DNA of 11,807 nucleotides, taken from the NCBI GenBank assembly GCA_947088515.1, contig CAMUHA010000098.1, positions 1 through 11,807 on the forward strand, in the 5' to 3' direction. How positions within the stretch are numbered: the first letter of the stretch is position 1; each line of letters starts with the position of its first letter. Below, piece after piece: positions 1 to 7,083 of this stretch. The notes beneath the pieces are model-generated. The model ran no database searches. It saw only the letters and a program-made list of their open reading frames with translations, and was not told where the DNA came from. The translations under genes were made by a program, and so were the position numbers. The DNA comes from an uncultured bacterium. Its GTDB lineage: Bacteria > Bacillota > Clostridia > Lachnospirales > Lachnospiraceae.

Positions 1-2207
1 GAAGAAATTTTGGAAGCTTCCACCAAGTCGTCTGTCAACTGTTTTAACCGCTGGGATTTAGTATCTAATACCTCTATATATTCCCTGATTTTAGGATTCT
101 CCACATTTTCCCTTTTAATCAGGTCCACATAGTTTATGATGGATGTCAGCGGCGTTTTAATATCGTGGGAAACATTCGTTATTAAATCAGCCTTCATTCT
201 CTCATCTTTCATACTGGTTTCCACTGCAGTCCTTACACTGTCCCCAATGCTGTTTACTGCACGTGCAAGAACCAGTTCGTCTCCGTGCATCCCGTCTTCC
301 TTTACTTTATGCCCAAGATTTCCTCCACTGATTAACTGGATTCCCTCCAATATCAGCTGTCTTGAAAGAGACGAACGATACAGGAAATATCCCACTGCTC
401 CATCACCAGACAGCAAAATAAGCAATCCCACTGCCGTTGCCGCCGCTCTCTGAAATCCATCCGTAAGAAGAACCGTAAGCATCATCCCCACAAGATTAAA
501 AATCACAAACAAAACAAAAGGAACCCACACTCTAAGGATAAGGGCCGAATGGTCATATCCATAAAGGACCCACTTTTTGACAGATATTCCAAACCGCCTT
601 ACCAAACTTCTCTTCCATAAAATATTTGCCTTCACTCTACGTACAAGACTGTAATAAAAGAAAGAAAAACATAAGCTGAAACATAACGCCGCCATTGCCG
701 CAAGAACAATAACCGCACCGCCCTGCGCTGACCGCCAGAGAATATTAATTACCCCAGACATTCCCCAATAAAATATATAAGCGGTAATACAGGCAGCAAG
801 CGCCATAATTTCAGTTGGAATATAATCTTCCCGCAAAAGACCTGTCATCACTTTTCCTGACGCTTTTTTTACATTTCTTCCCTCCCAAATGGTCAGCATC
901 ATTAGAAGAAGCAGATAAACAAGTATACATATTACAGCCACTGATAAATATTGCCACACATAAGGAACATAATTTCCAAATCCCGCCCTGGCTTGAGAAA
1001 AACAGTCATCCGCGCCGCTAAGAGTATCATATCCTCTGATTACACCTATCATCACCTGGGTATCATCCGGATAAGCATAGTCATAACCATTTAAAATATA
1101 CCTAAGCGTGGATTCTTCAATCAATGTATTGGTTTCAAACTGCATGGCATGTGCATCATAAAATATGTATTTCCCGCACCTTTCCTCCAGTTCCTTTTTC
1201 AGTTCTGCAGCCGTCTGCAGCTGGCTTTCCATATTACTAAAAACCTGCACCTTATCACCAATCGTTCTTCTTATAAAATAAACCACATTAGAATTTCCGG
1301 AATCATAATAATCTCTGTAATTTAAATATTCATTATAATTTGTATTTAAATCCTCTGCGGCCTTTTTTATATTGCTGCAAAGCTCATAATACTCTTCCCA
1401 TGTAGATACATAGTCCTCAATATTTTTACCATCTGCTGTGCGGTATCTGTTTTTAAGCACAGTCGCCTGCACTGCATCTCTTTCCATTCCTTCGCCGTCA
1501 AGCAGATTGCCTGATACGTCTTCTACCTTTCTCATACCAGACAAATCAGAATTCAGACAGCTTATGGTTCCTCCGCCAAGGTTTTCCAAGTCAACTTTTG
1601 TCACAATCCTGCCTGTTCCAAAGAAACGCTCCACATCTTCCCCTGTCATATATACTTCTTCATAATCAAATCCAGCCTGCGCCCATTTCAGCAAGTCGTC
1701 CAAATAATAATCTGCTGTAATGTACTCTGACCGCATCCCATTATATCTGTTTGCAAAGGCGGTAACATCTATCTTCTTTCCGGCATCGAACTTTACCCCT
1801 GTCTCCATTTGTCCTCTGATAGCTCCATAGCAGATAATATCTGTGACACTATTTCCCAAGAGAGAATTAAACAGACCAGAATCCTCAAAAGAGCTTCCCC
1901 TGTCCTCATCTGCAAGATTATAGGGCGCCGGCCCCTTTCTTGTATCAACTACCATATAGGAGCCGGCAAATACTGCGGCCAAAAGCGCTGCTGCAGTCAT
2001 CAATGCAATATGCTGCAAAAAATGAAAAAATACAGCATTCCTTCCCTTTTTCTTTCCACTCCCCTTTTTTTTCTTTTTGTTATGGAAAACTGGTTCTTCC
2101 GGAATATCAACGTTAATGCTTTCCACATCATTTTCTTCCCTATCAGCTTCCTGCTTCTCTAACAAATGGTTCTCATAGTCATTTTCACGAATCCCCTGAT
2201 TTTTCAT
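1..2207 (-). CDS. Sensor histidine kinase of a two-component system, N-terminal 735 residues (3' end outside window)
   Basis: The reading frame is open from the ATG at 2207 to the window edge; I followed it codon by codon without a stop. Residues 1-60 are cytoplasmic and charged, with a Lys-rich run near 45-56. A first membrane helix lies at about 62-85. A Tyr/Asp/Asn-rich extracytoplasmic domain of about 330 residues (86-415) resembles no sensor family I recognise. Five more hydrophobic helices follow (about 416-441, 467-490, 497-522, 555-583, 590-612), so both ends should be cytoplasmic. A HAMP-like linker leads to the H-box NVSHDIKTPLTS with phospho-accepting His681, and the window ends in the second HisKA helix (DLVEASKIS). 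The ATP-binding domain lies outside. The start is 9 nt after the response-regulator stop, and the ribosome binding site (TAGGAGA) overlaps that stop, so the two genes are surely co-transcribed. The identity as a histidine kinase is firm; the signal is unknown. Confidence 0.93.
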   Translation of the reverse strand, partial: MKNQGIRENDYENHLLEKQEADREENDVESINVDIPEEPVFHNKKKKKGSGKKKGRNAVFFHFLQHIALMTAAALLAAVFAGSYMVVDTRKGPAPYNLADEDRGSSFEDSGLFNSLLGNSVTDIICYGAIRGQMETGVKFDAGKKIDVTAFANRYNGMRSEYITADYYLDDLLKWAQAGFDYEEVYMTGEDVERFFGTGRIVTKVDLENLGGGTISCLNSDLSGMRKVEDVSGNLLDGEGMERDAVQATVLKNRYRTADGKNIEDYVSTWEEYYELCSNIKKAAEDLNTNYNEYLNYRDYYDSGNSNVVYFIRRTIGDKVQVFSNMESQLQTAAELKKELEERCGKYIFYDAHAMQFETNTLIEESTLRYILNGYDYAYPDDTQVMIGVIRGYDTLSGADDCFSQARAGFGNYVPYVWQYLSVAVICILVYLLLLMMLTIWEGRNVKKASGKVMTGLLREDYIPTEIMALAACITAYIFYWGMSGVINILWRSAQGGAVIVLAAMAALCFSLCFSFFYYSLVRRVKANILWKRSLVRRFGISVKKWVLYGYDHSALILRVWVPFVLFVIFNLVGMMLTVLLTDGFQRAAATAVGLLILLSGDGAVGYFLYRSSLSRQLILEGIQLISGGNLGHKVKEDGMHGDELVLARAVNSIGDSVRTAVETSMKDERMKADLITNVSHDIKTPLTSIINYVDLIKRENVENPKIREYIEVLDTKSQRLKQLTDDLVEASKIS

Positions 2208-2216
2208 GGCCTTCTC

Positions 2217-2909
2217 CTATTGCTTTTCAATTTTATAACCAACCCCCCAGACTACCTTCAGATATCTGGGTTCTTTTGGATTTATTTCAATTTTTTCTCT
2301 GATATGTCTGATATGCACGGCAACTGTATTATCAGCGCCAATCGCTTCTTCATTCCATATATTTTCATATATCTGGTCAATGGAAAAGACTTTTCCCTGA
2401 TTCTTAACCAGCAGCAGCAGGATATTATACTCTATCGGCGTCAGCTTCACGCCTTCCCCATCAACAGTCACTTCCTTGGTATCATCATTGATGCAGAGCC
2501 CTCCTACTGTATAAAGCGCATTGTTTTCCACATTTAAGTTTCCAAGCTGAGTATATCTCCTTATATTTGACTTAACCCTTGCCACCAGCTCCAGGGGATT
2601 AAAAGGCTTTGTAACATAATCATCTGCTCCAATATTTAGACCTAAAATCTTATCTGTATCCTCCGATTTTGCAGAAAGAAATATAATAGGAATACTGCTG
2701 TACTCTCTGATTTTTAAGGTGGCATGGATCCCGTCCAGCTTAGGCATCATAATGTCAATTATCATTAACTGGATATTCTGGTCCTTGAGCATTTTAATCG
2801 CCTGCTCCCCATCATATGCCTTAAAAACCTGATACCCTTCCTGATTTAAATATATTTCAATCGCATCCACAATCTCCTTGTCATCATCACAGACTAATAT
2901 ATTTGTCAT
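2217..2909 (-). CDS. OmpR/PhoB-family DNA-binding response regulator
   Basis: A full-length 230-residue regulator. The receiver domain (1-115) has the acidic pocket Asp8/Asp9, phospho-accepting Asp52 in IIDIMMP, switch Ser79, and Lys101 in the VTKPF motif. A linker leads to a C-terminal winged helix (about 132-227) containing the family pattern LTPIEYNILLLL, the recognition-helix region VAVHIRHIREKIE and the wing VWGVGYKIE. It should be phosphorylated by the kinase encoded directly downstream and then bind tandem DNA repeats. The start at 2909 is supported by GAGGG about 6 nt upstream. The upstream gap contains phased TTAA elements (3027-3070) that could be its own binding site. The family assignment is certain. 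Resemblance to VanR/CovR-type regulators is only general, so I give no gene symbol. Confidence 0.96.
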   Translation of the reverse strand: MTNILVCDDDKEIVDAIEIYLNQEGYQVFKAYDGEQAIKMLKDQNIQLMIIDIMMPKLDGIHATLKIREYSSIPIIFLSAKSEDTDKILGLNIGADDYVTKPFNPLELVARVKSNIRRYTQLGNLNVENNALYTVGGLCINDDTKEVTVDGEGVKLTPIEYNILLLLVKNQGKVFSIDQIYENIWNEEAIGADNTVAVHIRHIREKIEINPKEPRYLKVVWGVGYKIEKQ

Positions 2910-3026
2910 TATAATCCCTCATTCTTTCTTAGCTTGCGTATTTGAATCCAATATAATTCTACCTGAAATAACATATCTACTCATAATCTCTATATTTTTT
3001 GACATTATTAGTAAACCATATTTTTT

Positions 3027-3070
3027 TTAAGGCTTGCTTAGGGAAAAAGTTAAAACTTTCTTAAGATTAA
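3027..3070 (-). promoter_or_regulatory. Phased TTAA/CTAA boxes upstream of the response regulator (candidate autoregulatory site)
   Basis: Four TTAA or CTAA tetramers begin at 3027, 3038, 3050 and 3061, at 11, 12 and 11 bp spacing; a fifth starts at 3067. OmpR/PhoB-family regulators typically bind direct repeats spaced about one helical turn (11 bp) apart. The array lies about 120-160 bp upstream of the regulator start, which fits autoregulation. The region is AT-rich, so chance is a real alternative. A possible -10 (TATAGA) lies at 2989-2994 without a convincing -35, as expected for an activated promoter. Nothing else is evident in the 2910-3129 gap. Confidence 0.35.
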
Positions 3071-3129
3071 ATCCACAAATCTGTATCTTCCAGATAGAAA
3101 AAACTCCTCCTTACAAGCTCCTATACATT

Positions 3130-3155
3130 AAAAAGAGCGGCAGATACCGCTCTTT
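3130..3155 (-). terminator. Rho-independent terminator after the 157-residue gene
   Basis: A perfect 9-bp stem (3132-3140 with 3147-3155) has a 6-nt loop. On the minus strand it is followed by a run of five T (3134-3130, partly shared with the stem). It lies 46 nt past the stop of the gene at 3201-3674 and separates that gene from the two-component operon. The flanking T runs make it potentially usable on the plus strand as well. Confidence 0.8.
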
Positions 3156-3200
3156 CATTTTTAGCTTTTTATGCAAAACAAATTCATAAATTAAAATACT

Positions 3201-3674
3201 TTAGCAAAACACTATTATCCTTGATGGAGTTGTCTGGGGCGGAATACTTCTGGTAGTAGCTGTATAATATACCAGCAGGGTCTGATTTGCCGGACTACAG
3301 TTAAAATTTTGTCCATTTGCAGTCCTGATGTTCGTATTGCTTCCCAAATTAAGCTGAAGTGAACGGTCCTGCGCCAAAAGATTACGGTCAAAATAATTAA
3401 ACATCACCTGTTCGTTTCTGTCAATTCCAGTGATAATCCGGGCATGATATCTGGGGGGGAATATTAACGGCACAGGCAGACTGCCGTCATAAAATGCTGT
3501 TACCTGCATTCCGATACGAAGTTGTCTGTTATCAATAACCTGAGTCTGTGCATCAACAATAAAATTTACAACCCCATTCTCTGTTCGGAGAGATACCATC
3601 ATACTGCAGCATTCATCTCCTCTTGCTATATTAAAAATTGTACCTGTTACAGGAACAAAAGAATTATATGTCAT
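3201..3674 (-). CDS. Uncharacterised 157-residue protein made of two similar beta-rich halves
   Basis: I do not recognise this family. It has no signal peptide and no membrane segment. Composition is rich in Asn, Gln, Thr and Ile and poor in Lys. Two halves look related. In the first (about 8-84) a segment NFIVDAQTQVID precedes GMQVTAFYDGSLPVPLIFPP and HARIITG. In the second (about 88-157) LQLNLGSNTNIR precedes QTLLVYYTATTRSIPPQ and SRIIVF. The shared pattern is a beta strand, then V-x-(F/Y)-Y, then a Pro-Pro turn, then an (A/S)-R-I-I strand; small beta-barrel domains in tandem would fit. Cys22 and Cys23 are adjacent, and Cys157 is the last residue. The ribosome binding site is weak (AAAGG about 9-10 nt upstream). 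The gene is monocistronic, bounded by terminators on both sides. A SigK-like promoter match upstream raises the possibility of a spore-related role, but that is inference only. Confidence 0.85.
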   Translation of the reverse strand: MTYNSFVPVTGTIFNIARGDECCSMMVSLRTENGVVNFIVDAQTQVIDNRQLRIGMQVTAFYDGSLPVPLIFPPRYHARIITGIDRNEQVMFNYFDRNLLAQDRSLQLNLGSNTNIRTANGQNFNCSPANQTLLVYYTATTRSIPPQTTPSRIIVFC

Positions 3675-3694
3675 GATAGACTGCCTTTTTTCTT

Positions 3695-3722
3695 TAAAAT
3701 ATGCTTTTATATGACAAATGGT
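3695..3722 (-). promoter_or_regulatory. Candidate SigK-type promoter for the 157-residue gene
   Basis: On the minus strand AC (3722-3721) is followed after exactly 17 nt by CATATTTTA (3703-3695). This fits the sporulation sigma-K pattern AC, 16-17 nt, CATANNNTA. No good SigA promoter was found in the 61-nt space between the tRNA terminator and the start codon. The motif is short and the region is AT-rich, so chance is possible. The transcript would start near 3688, leaving a short leader with the AAAGG ribosome binding site. Confidence 0.3.
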
Positions 3723-3735
3723 TCCCTTAAATACT

Positions 3736-3775
3736 AAAAAGACCCGAAACCCATCAATTTATTGGATTTCTGGCC
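3736..3775 (-). terminator. Terminator downstream of tRNA-Leu
   Basis: On the minus strand GGCCAGAAATCC (3775-3764) pairs with GGGTTTCGGGTC (3752-3741), with one internal mismatch and two G-U pairs, and is directly followed by TTTTT (3740-3736). It lies 11 nt after the tRNA 3' end and closes the tRNA transcript. Confidence 0.75.
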
Positions 3776-3786
3776 CTTCTATATAC

Positions 3787-3869
3787 TGCCGGCGGTGGGA
3801 CTTGAACCCACACGTGGTTGCCCACAACAGATTTTGAGTCTGCCTCGTCTGCCATTCCGACACGCCGGC
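3787..3869 (-). tRNA. tRNA-Leu with anticodon CAA
   Basis: An 83-nt class II tRNA. The 7-bp acceptor stem is fully paired (GCCGGCG with CGCCGGC) and has discriminator A. The anticodon arm is GCAGA, loop CTCAAAA, TCTGT, so the anticodon is CAA and it reads UUG. A long variable arm (TGTGG, GCAA loop, CCACG) is typical of tRNA-Leu. The T arm is GTGGG-TTCAAGT-CCCAC. The terminal CCA is not encoded; the next bases are GTA. A promoter (3910-3938) and a terminator (3736-3775) flank it, so it is probably a single-gene unit, though read-through from lysA is possible because I see no lysA terminator. Confidence 0.97.
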
Positions 3870-3909
3870 TTTGGTTTTCAATACCAAATAGCTTCAACAG
3901 CCGAGTATT

Positions 3910-3938
3910 ATAATATCATACCCGGCCATTATTGACAA
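3910..3938 (-). promoter_or_regulatory. SigA-type promoter for tRNA-Leu
   Basis: On the minus strand TTGTCA (3938-3933), a 17-nt spacer and TATTAT (3915-3910) each differ from consensus at one position. A second TATAAT overlaps 3 nt further on. Transcription would start near 3903, about 34 nt before the tRNA 5' end. It lies in the 101-nt gap between the lysA stop and the tRNA. Confidence 0.7.
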
Positions 3939-3970
3939 GCTTTTTTTATAATTTTTATTATCAAATTTTA

Positions 3971-5242
3971 TTAGATATCTAAATTGTCATAAACGTCCAG
4001 ACAGTCCAATGTAGCAAAATAATCCTTTGGCGTTTCTGCCCGCCGAATCAACTCAACGCTTCCGTCTTCCTTCAGCAGCAGCTCCGCAGACTTTAATTTT
4101 CCATTATAATTATACCCCATTGCATGTCCATGCGCTCCGGCATCATGTATTACCAGATAATCCCCTTTATCAATTTTAGGGAGCATTCTGTCAATGGCAA
4201 ACTTATCATTGTTTTCACACAGAGAACCTGTCACATCATATTTATGGTCACAGGAAGCATTTTCTTTTCCCAGCACAGTAATATGATGATAAGCGCCATA
4301 CATAGCCGGCCTCATAAGATTTACTGCACAGGCATCCACTCCAATATACTCTTTATGTGTATGCTTTTCATGAATTGCTTTAGTAACAAGCTGTCCGTAT
4401 GGTCCCATCATAAAACGTCCCATTTCAGTATAAATGGCAACATCTCCCATTCCTGCAGGAACAAGAACCTCATCGTAAACCTTATGCACTCCCTCACCAA
4501 TTACTTTGATATCATTCCCTTCCTGGTCCGGCATATAAGGAATGCCTACGCCGCCAGAAAGATTAATAAACTTAATATCTGCACCCGTTTTCTTTTCCAG
4601 CTCCACTGCAAGTGTGAACAGCTCTTTTGCAAGCACAGGGTAATATTCATTGGTAACAGTATTGCTGGCTAAAAAAGCATGAATGCCGAAATTTTTTACA
4701 CCTTTTTCCTTTAAAATGCGATATCCGTCAAACATTTGCTCTGTAGTAAATCCATACTTGGAATCCCCCGGATTGTCCATAATGCCATTGCTCATCTTAA
4801 ATATGCCGCCCGGATTATAACGGCAGCTTATAGTCTCTGGAAGCCTTCCCAATATTTCTTCTACAAAATCAATATGTGTAATGTCATCCAAATTAATGAT
4901 CGCCCCCATTCTAGCTGCACAGGCATATTCTTCTGCTGGCGTATCATTAGAAGAAAACATAATATCTTCGCCCTTTATTCCTGCAGCGTCACTAAGCATT
5001 AATTCAGTCAGAGAAGAACAGTCGCATCCACACCCATATTCATGTAAAATCTGGATTAACCTGGGATTTGGTGTTGCTTTAACTGCAAAATATTCTTTAA
5101 AACCTGGGTTCCAGGCAAAGGCTTCCTTCACTGCCTGCGCATTTTCACGGATTTTACTCTCATCATACAGATAAAATGGGGTTGGATACACCCTGGCAAT
5201 TTTTTCTGCCTTTTCTTTAGTGATAAATGGTGTTTTGCTCAT
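3971..5242 (-). CDS. lysA: Diaminopimelate decarboxylase
   Basis: The PLP-dependent enzyme (fold type III) converts meso-diaminopimelate to L-lysine and CO2, the last step of lysine synthesis, in the cytoplasm. In the 423 residues, PLP-binding Lys55 sits in YFAVKATPNP. His188 in FGIHAF should stack on the PLP ring. The phosphate-binding loop is LSGGVGIPY (228-236), followed by TEMGRFMMGPYG (272-283). The active-site Cys342-Glu343 of the partner subunit is in GSLCENND, and GAHGHAMGYNYN (369-380) is near the C-terminus. GAHG replaces the more usual GAYG, and the overall style is that of the longer clostridial/Bacteroides-type LysA. The start at 5242 is fixed by AAGGAGGAG about 6 nt upstream. 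It appears monocistronic, with its own promoter (5396-5424) and a leader of about 147 nt that I cannot assign to a known lysine riboswitch or T-box. Confidence 0.96.
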   Translation of the reverse strand: MSKTPFITKEKAEKIARVYPTPFYLYDESKIRENAQAVKEAFAWNPGFKEYFAVKATPNPRLIQILHEYGCGCDCSSLTELMLSDAAGIKGEDIMFSSNDTPAEEYACAARMGAIINLDDITHIDFVEEILGRLPETISCRYNPGGIFKMSNGIMDNPGDSKYGFTTEQMFDGYRILKEKGVKNFGIHAFLASNTVTNEYYPVLAKELFTLAVELEKKTGADIKFINLSGGVGIPYMPDQEGNDIKVIGEGVHKVYDEVLVPAGMGDVAIYTEMGRFMMGPYGQLVTKAIHEKHTHKEYIGVDACAVNLMRPAMYGAYHHITVLGKENASCDHKYDVTGSLCENNDKFAIDRMLPKIDKGDYLVIHDAGAHGHAMGYNYNGKLKSAELLLKEDGSVELIRRAETPKDYFATLDCLDVYDNLDI

Positions 5243-5389
5243 TTATTTCTCCTCCTTGTAATTTACAGATTTCATCACTTTCTCAGTCTGGGGACAAAGA
5301 TACTCTTCACCTGTCCGTTACCTTCTGCCAATTTCTATCTTAAGTTAATAATCAGATTTTCAATTATGATTTACAAGCTAAAAAATTAC
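5243..5389 (-). promoter_or_regulatory. Unassigned leader of lysA mRNA with possible alternative pairings at the ribosome binding site
   Basis: This is the expected untranslated leader between the predicted start of transcription and lysA. A hairpin forms from GGACA (minus strand, 5316-5312) and TGTCC (5296-5292), with AAGA/TCTT pairing inside. The stretch next to the Shine-Dalgarno can pair in two exclusive ways: CTTGTAA (5377-5371) with TTACAAG (5261-5255), or TGTAATTT (5390-5383) with AAATTACA (5264-5257). The former touches the AGGAGG (5256-5251). I looked for lysine riboswitch and T-box signatures and did not find them. Regulation is inferred, not shown, and AT-rich pairings arise easily by chance. 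Confidence 0.3.
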
Positions 5390-5395
5390 AGAACT

Positions 5396-5424
5396 ACTAT
5401 AAAGAGATTTTTCAATTTTGTCAA
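5396..5424 (-). promoter_or_regulatory. SigA-type promoter for lysA
   Basis: On the minus strand a perfect -35 TTGACA (5424-5419), a 17-nt spacer and a -10 TATAGT (5401-5396, one mismatch) form the best promoter in the window. It lies between the ung terminator and lysA, so lysA is transcribed independently of the hisHF-ung unit. The predicted start of transcription is near 5389. Confidence 0.8.
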
Positions 5425-5486
5425 TAGTCAATCTTACGCCCATTGGAAAATCAGATATCAGTTTTATGTATTTTTTTGCATAAAAT

Positions 5487-5518
5487 AACAGCTGCAAAGT
5501 TCATATTTTGCAGCTGTT
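5487..5518 (-). terminator. Terminator of the orf646-hisH-hisF-ung unit
   Basis: A perfect 12-bp stem (5487-5498 with 5507-5518) has an 8-nt loop and is followed on the minus strand by the T-rich tail ATTTTATG. It lies 19 nt past the ung stop. The T run is interrupted, so efficiency is uncertain, but position and stem strength argue for a real terminator. Confidence 0.75.
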
Positions 5519-5537
5519 GTATTTTTATACGCACTTA

Positions 5538-6215
5538 TCACAAGTTTTCAATCTGCCAGTCAATAGGCGCTATTCCATGATTTTCTAAAAATTCATTTGT
5601 CTGACTAAAATGTTTGCATCCAAAAAATCCTCTGAACGCCGATAATGGGCTTGGATGCGGCGCCTTTAAAATCAAATGCTTAGGGTTTGTAAGCATTGGT
5701 ATCTTACTTTGCGCCGGCTTTCCCCATAACAAATAAACAACTGGTCTATCCTGAGCATTTACTGCCTGGATAATGGCATCTGTAAAGTGTTCCCATCCTT
5801 TTCCCTGGTGGGAGCCTGCCTGATGAGCGCGTACTGTTAATACGGTATTTAACATCAGGACTCCCTGTTTTGCCCATTTTTTCAAATAGCCATTATTAGG
5901 GATATAACATCCCAAATCTTCATGAAGCTCTTTATAAATATTTTGAAGTGATGGCGGCAGTTCCTTCTGGTCAGGCAGAACAGAAAAACAAAGCCCATGC
6001 GCCTGATGTTCCCCATGATAAGGGTCCTGCCCCAGAATTAACACCTTAACTTCACTAAGGGGTGTAAAATGAAACGCATTAAAAATATCATCTGCTGGCG
6101 GATAAATTACACGTGTATCATATTCCTGTCTTATAAATTGATATAATTCCTTATAATATGGTTTCTTAAATTCATCCTGAACGTATTCCAGCCAGTCGTT
6201 CTCAATCATTGCCAT
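5538..6215 (-). CDS. ung: Uracil-DNA glycosylase, family 1
   Basis: The enzyme removes uracil from DNA, after cytosine deamination or dUMP misincorporation, as the first step of base excision repair. At 225 residues it is the usual family length. The water-activating loop GQDPYHG carries Asp64, the Pro-rich loop is PPSLQNIYKEL, and the uracil-recognition Asn is in LMLNTVLTV (Asn123). The DNA-intercalation loop HPSPLSA carries His187. Both catalytic residues fall at the same numbers as in the E. coli enzyme. The start at 6215 is preferred over the Met two codons later because AGAGGG lies 7 nt upstream of it. It is the last gene of a four-gene unit, 52 nt after hisF. I see no functional reason for the linkage to histidine genes. 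Confidence 0.98.
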   Translation of the reverse strand: MAMIENDWLEYVQDEFKKPYYKELYQFIRQEYDTRVIYPPADDIFNAFHFTPLSEVKVLILGQDPYHGEHQAHGLCFSVLPDQKELPPSLQNIYKELHEDLGCYIPNNGYLKKWAKQGVLMLNTVLTVRAHQAGSHQGKGWEHFTDAIIQAVNAQDRPVVYLLWGKPAQSKIPMLTNPKHLILKAPHPSPLSAFRGFFGCKHFSQTNEFLENHGIAPIDWQIENL

Positions 6216-6267
6216 GGCTTTACCCTCTTTCTTAAGATTCTAACATCTTTCATTATATGCACATTTA

Positions 6268-7029
6268 CTATAATCTGACTGATATTCCTCTACCTTGTAA
6301 ATAGCGTTTTAAATCCAGAATTTCCAGTTCTTTAAAGTGAAACAAGGAGGCTGCAAGAACAGCTTCCGCTTTTCCTTCCTCCAATGCTTCATAAAAATGT
6401 TCCTTTTTGCCTGCGCCTCCAGATGCAATCACTGGTATTGAAACATTTTCTGCTACCATTTTCGTCAAGGCAATGTCATAACCGGCTTTTGTGCCATCAC
6501 AATCCATACTTGTTAGAAGGATTTCTCCAGCGCCAAGCCGTTCAGCTTTCATTGCCCATTCCACAGCGTCAATGCCCATATCTACACGTCCGCCGTTCTT
6601 AAAAATATTCCAGCCTGTTCCATCTATTCTCTTTTTGGCGTCAATTGCTACCACCACACATTGACTTCCAAATTTAAGAGCTGCCTCGCTGATTAACTCC
6701 GGATTCATAATTGCGGCAGAATTTACTGCCACTTTATCTGCACCCTCTCTCAAAATCATTCTGAAATCATCTACACTTCTGATTCCCCCGCCTACAGTAA
6801 AAGGAATAAACACTGTCTGTGCTACTCTTCTTACCATATCCGTTTTAATGTCTCTTGCATCTGATGATGCCGTGATATCCAAAAAAACTAACTCATCAGC
6901 CCCTGCCTTGTCATATTCTTTTCCCACTTCCACAGGGTCCCCTGCATCTCTTAGATTTACAAAGTTAGTTCCCTTTACCACTCTTCCATTCTTAACATCC
7001 AGACAAGGAATAATTCTTTTGGTGTGCAT
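6268..7029 (-). CDS. hisF: Imidazole glycerol phosphate synthase, cyclase subunit
   Basis: HisF uses ammonia delivered by HisH to convert PRFAR into imidazole glycerol phosphate and AICAR, which links histidine and purine synthesis. The 253-residue (beta/alpha)8 barrel is complete. Catalytic Asp11 (IPCLDVKNGRVVKG) and Asp130 (VVVAIDAKK) sit at the canonical positions. The phosphate-binding motifs GGGIRSVDD and IASGGAGKKEHF are both present, as is LLTSMDCDGTKAGYD. The start at 7029 has GGAGG 8 nt upstream. It follows hisH by 54 nt. No other histidine genes are in the window, so the rest of the pathway, if present, is encoded elsewhere. Confidence 0.98.
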   Translation of the reverse strand: MHTKRIIPCLDVKNGRVVKGTNFVNLRDAGDPVEVGKEYDKAGADELVFLDITASSDARDIKTDMVRRVAQTVFIPFTVGGGIRSVDDFRMILREGADKVAVNSAAIMNPELISEAALKFGSQCVVVAIDAKKRIDGTGWNIFKNGGRVDMGIDAVEWAMKAERLGAGEILLTSMDCDGTKAGYDIALTKMVAENVSIPVIASGGAGKKEHFYEALEEGKAEAVLAASLFHFKELEILDLKRYLQGRGISVRL

Positions 7030-7083
7030 CTTATCATCCTCCGTTTTACATTTTGTAAGACAAAGATCACATTTATAAATCTG

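Noticed and set aside
136..2162. Plus-strand frames across the kinase region
   Set aside because: The minus frame is open over the entire 2207 nt with recognisable kinase motifs; the plus frames are short, interrupted and unlike any protein.
3920..3985. Rho-independent terminator directly after lysA
   Set aside because: Only a weak ATAAT/ATTAT stem in AT-rich sequence with no T tail on the minus strand. Transcription may continue into the tRNA.
5243..5400. Lysine riboswitch or T-box upstream of lysA
   Set aside because: Neither the conserved L-box core nor the T-box antiterminator element (GGTGG type) is present, and there is no terminator between the promoter and lysA.
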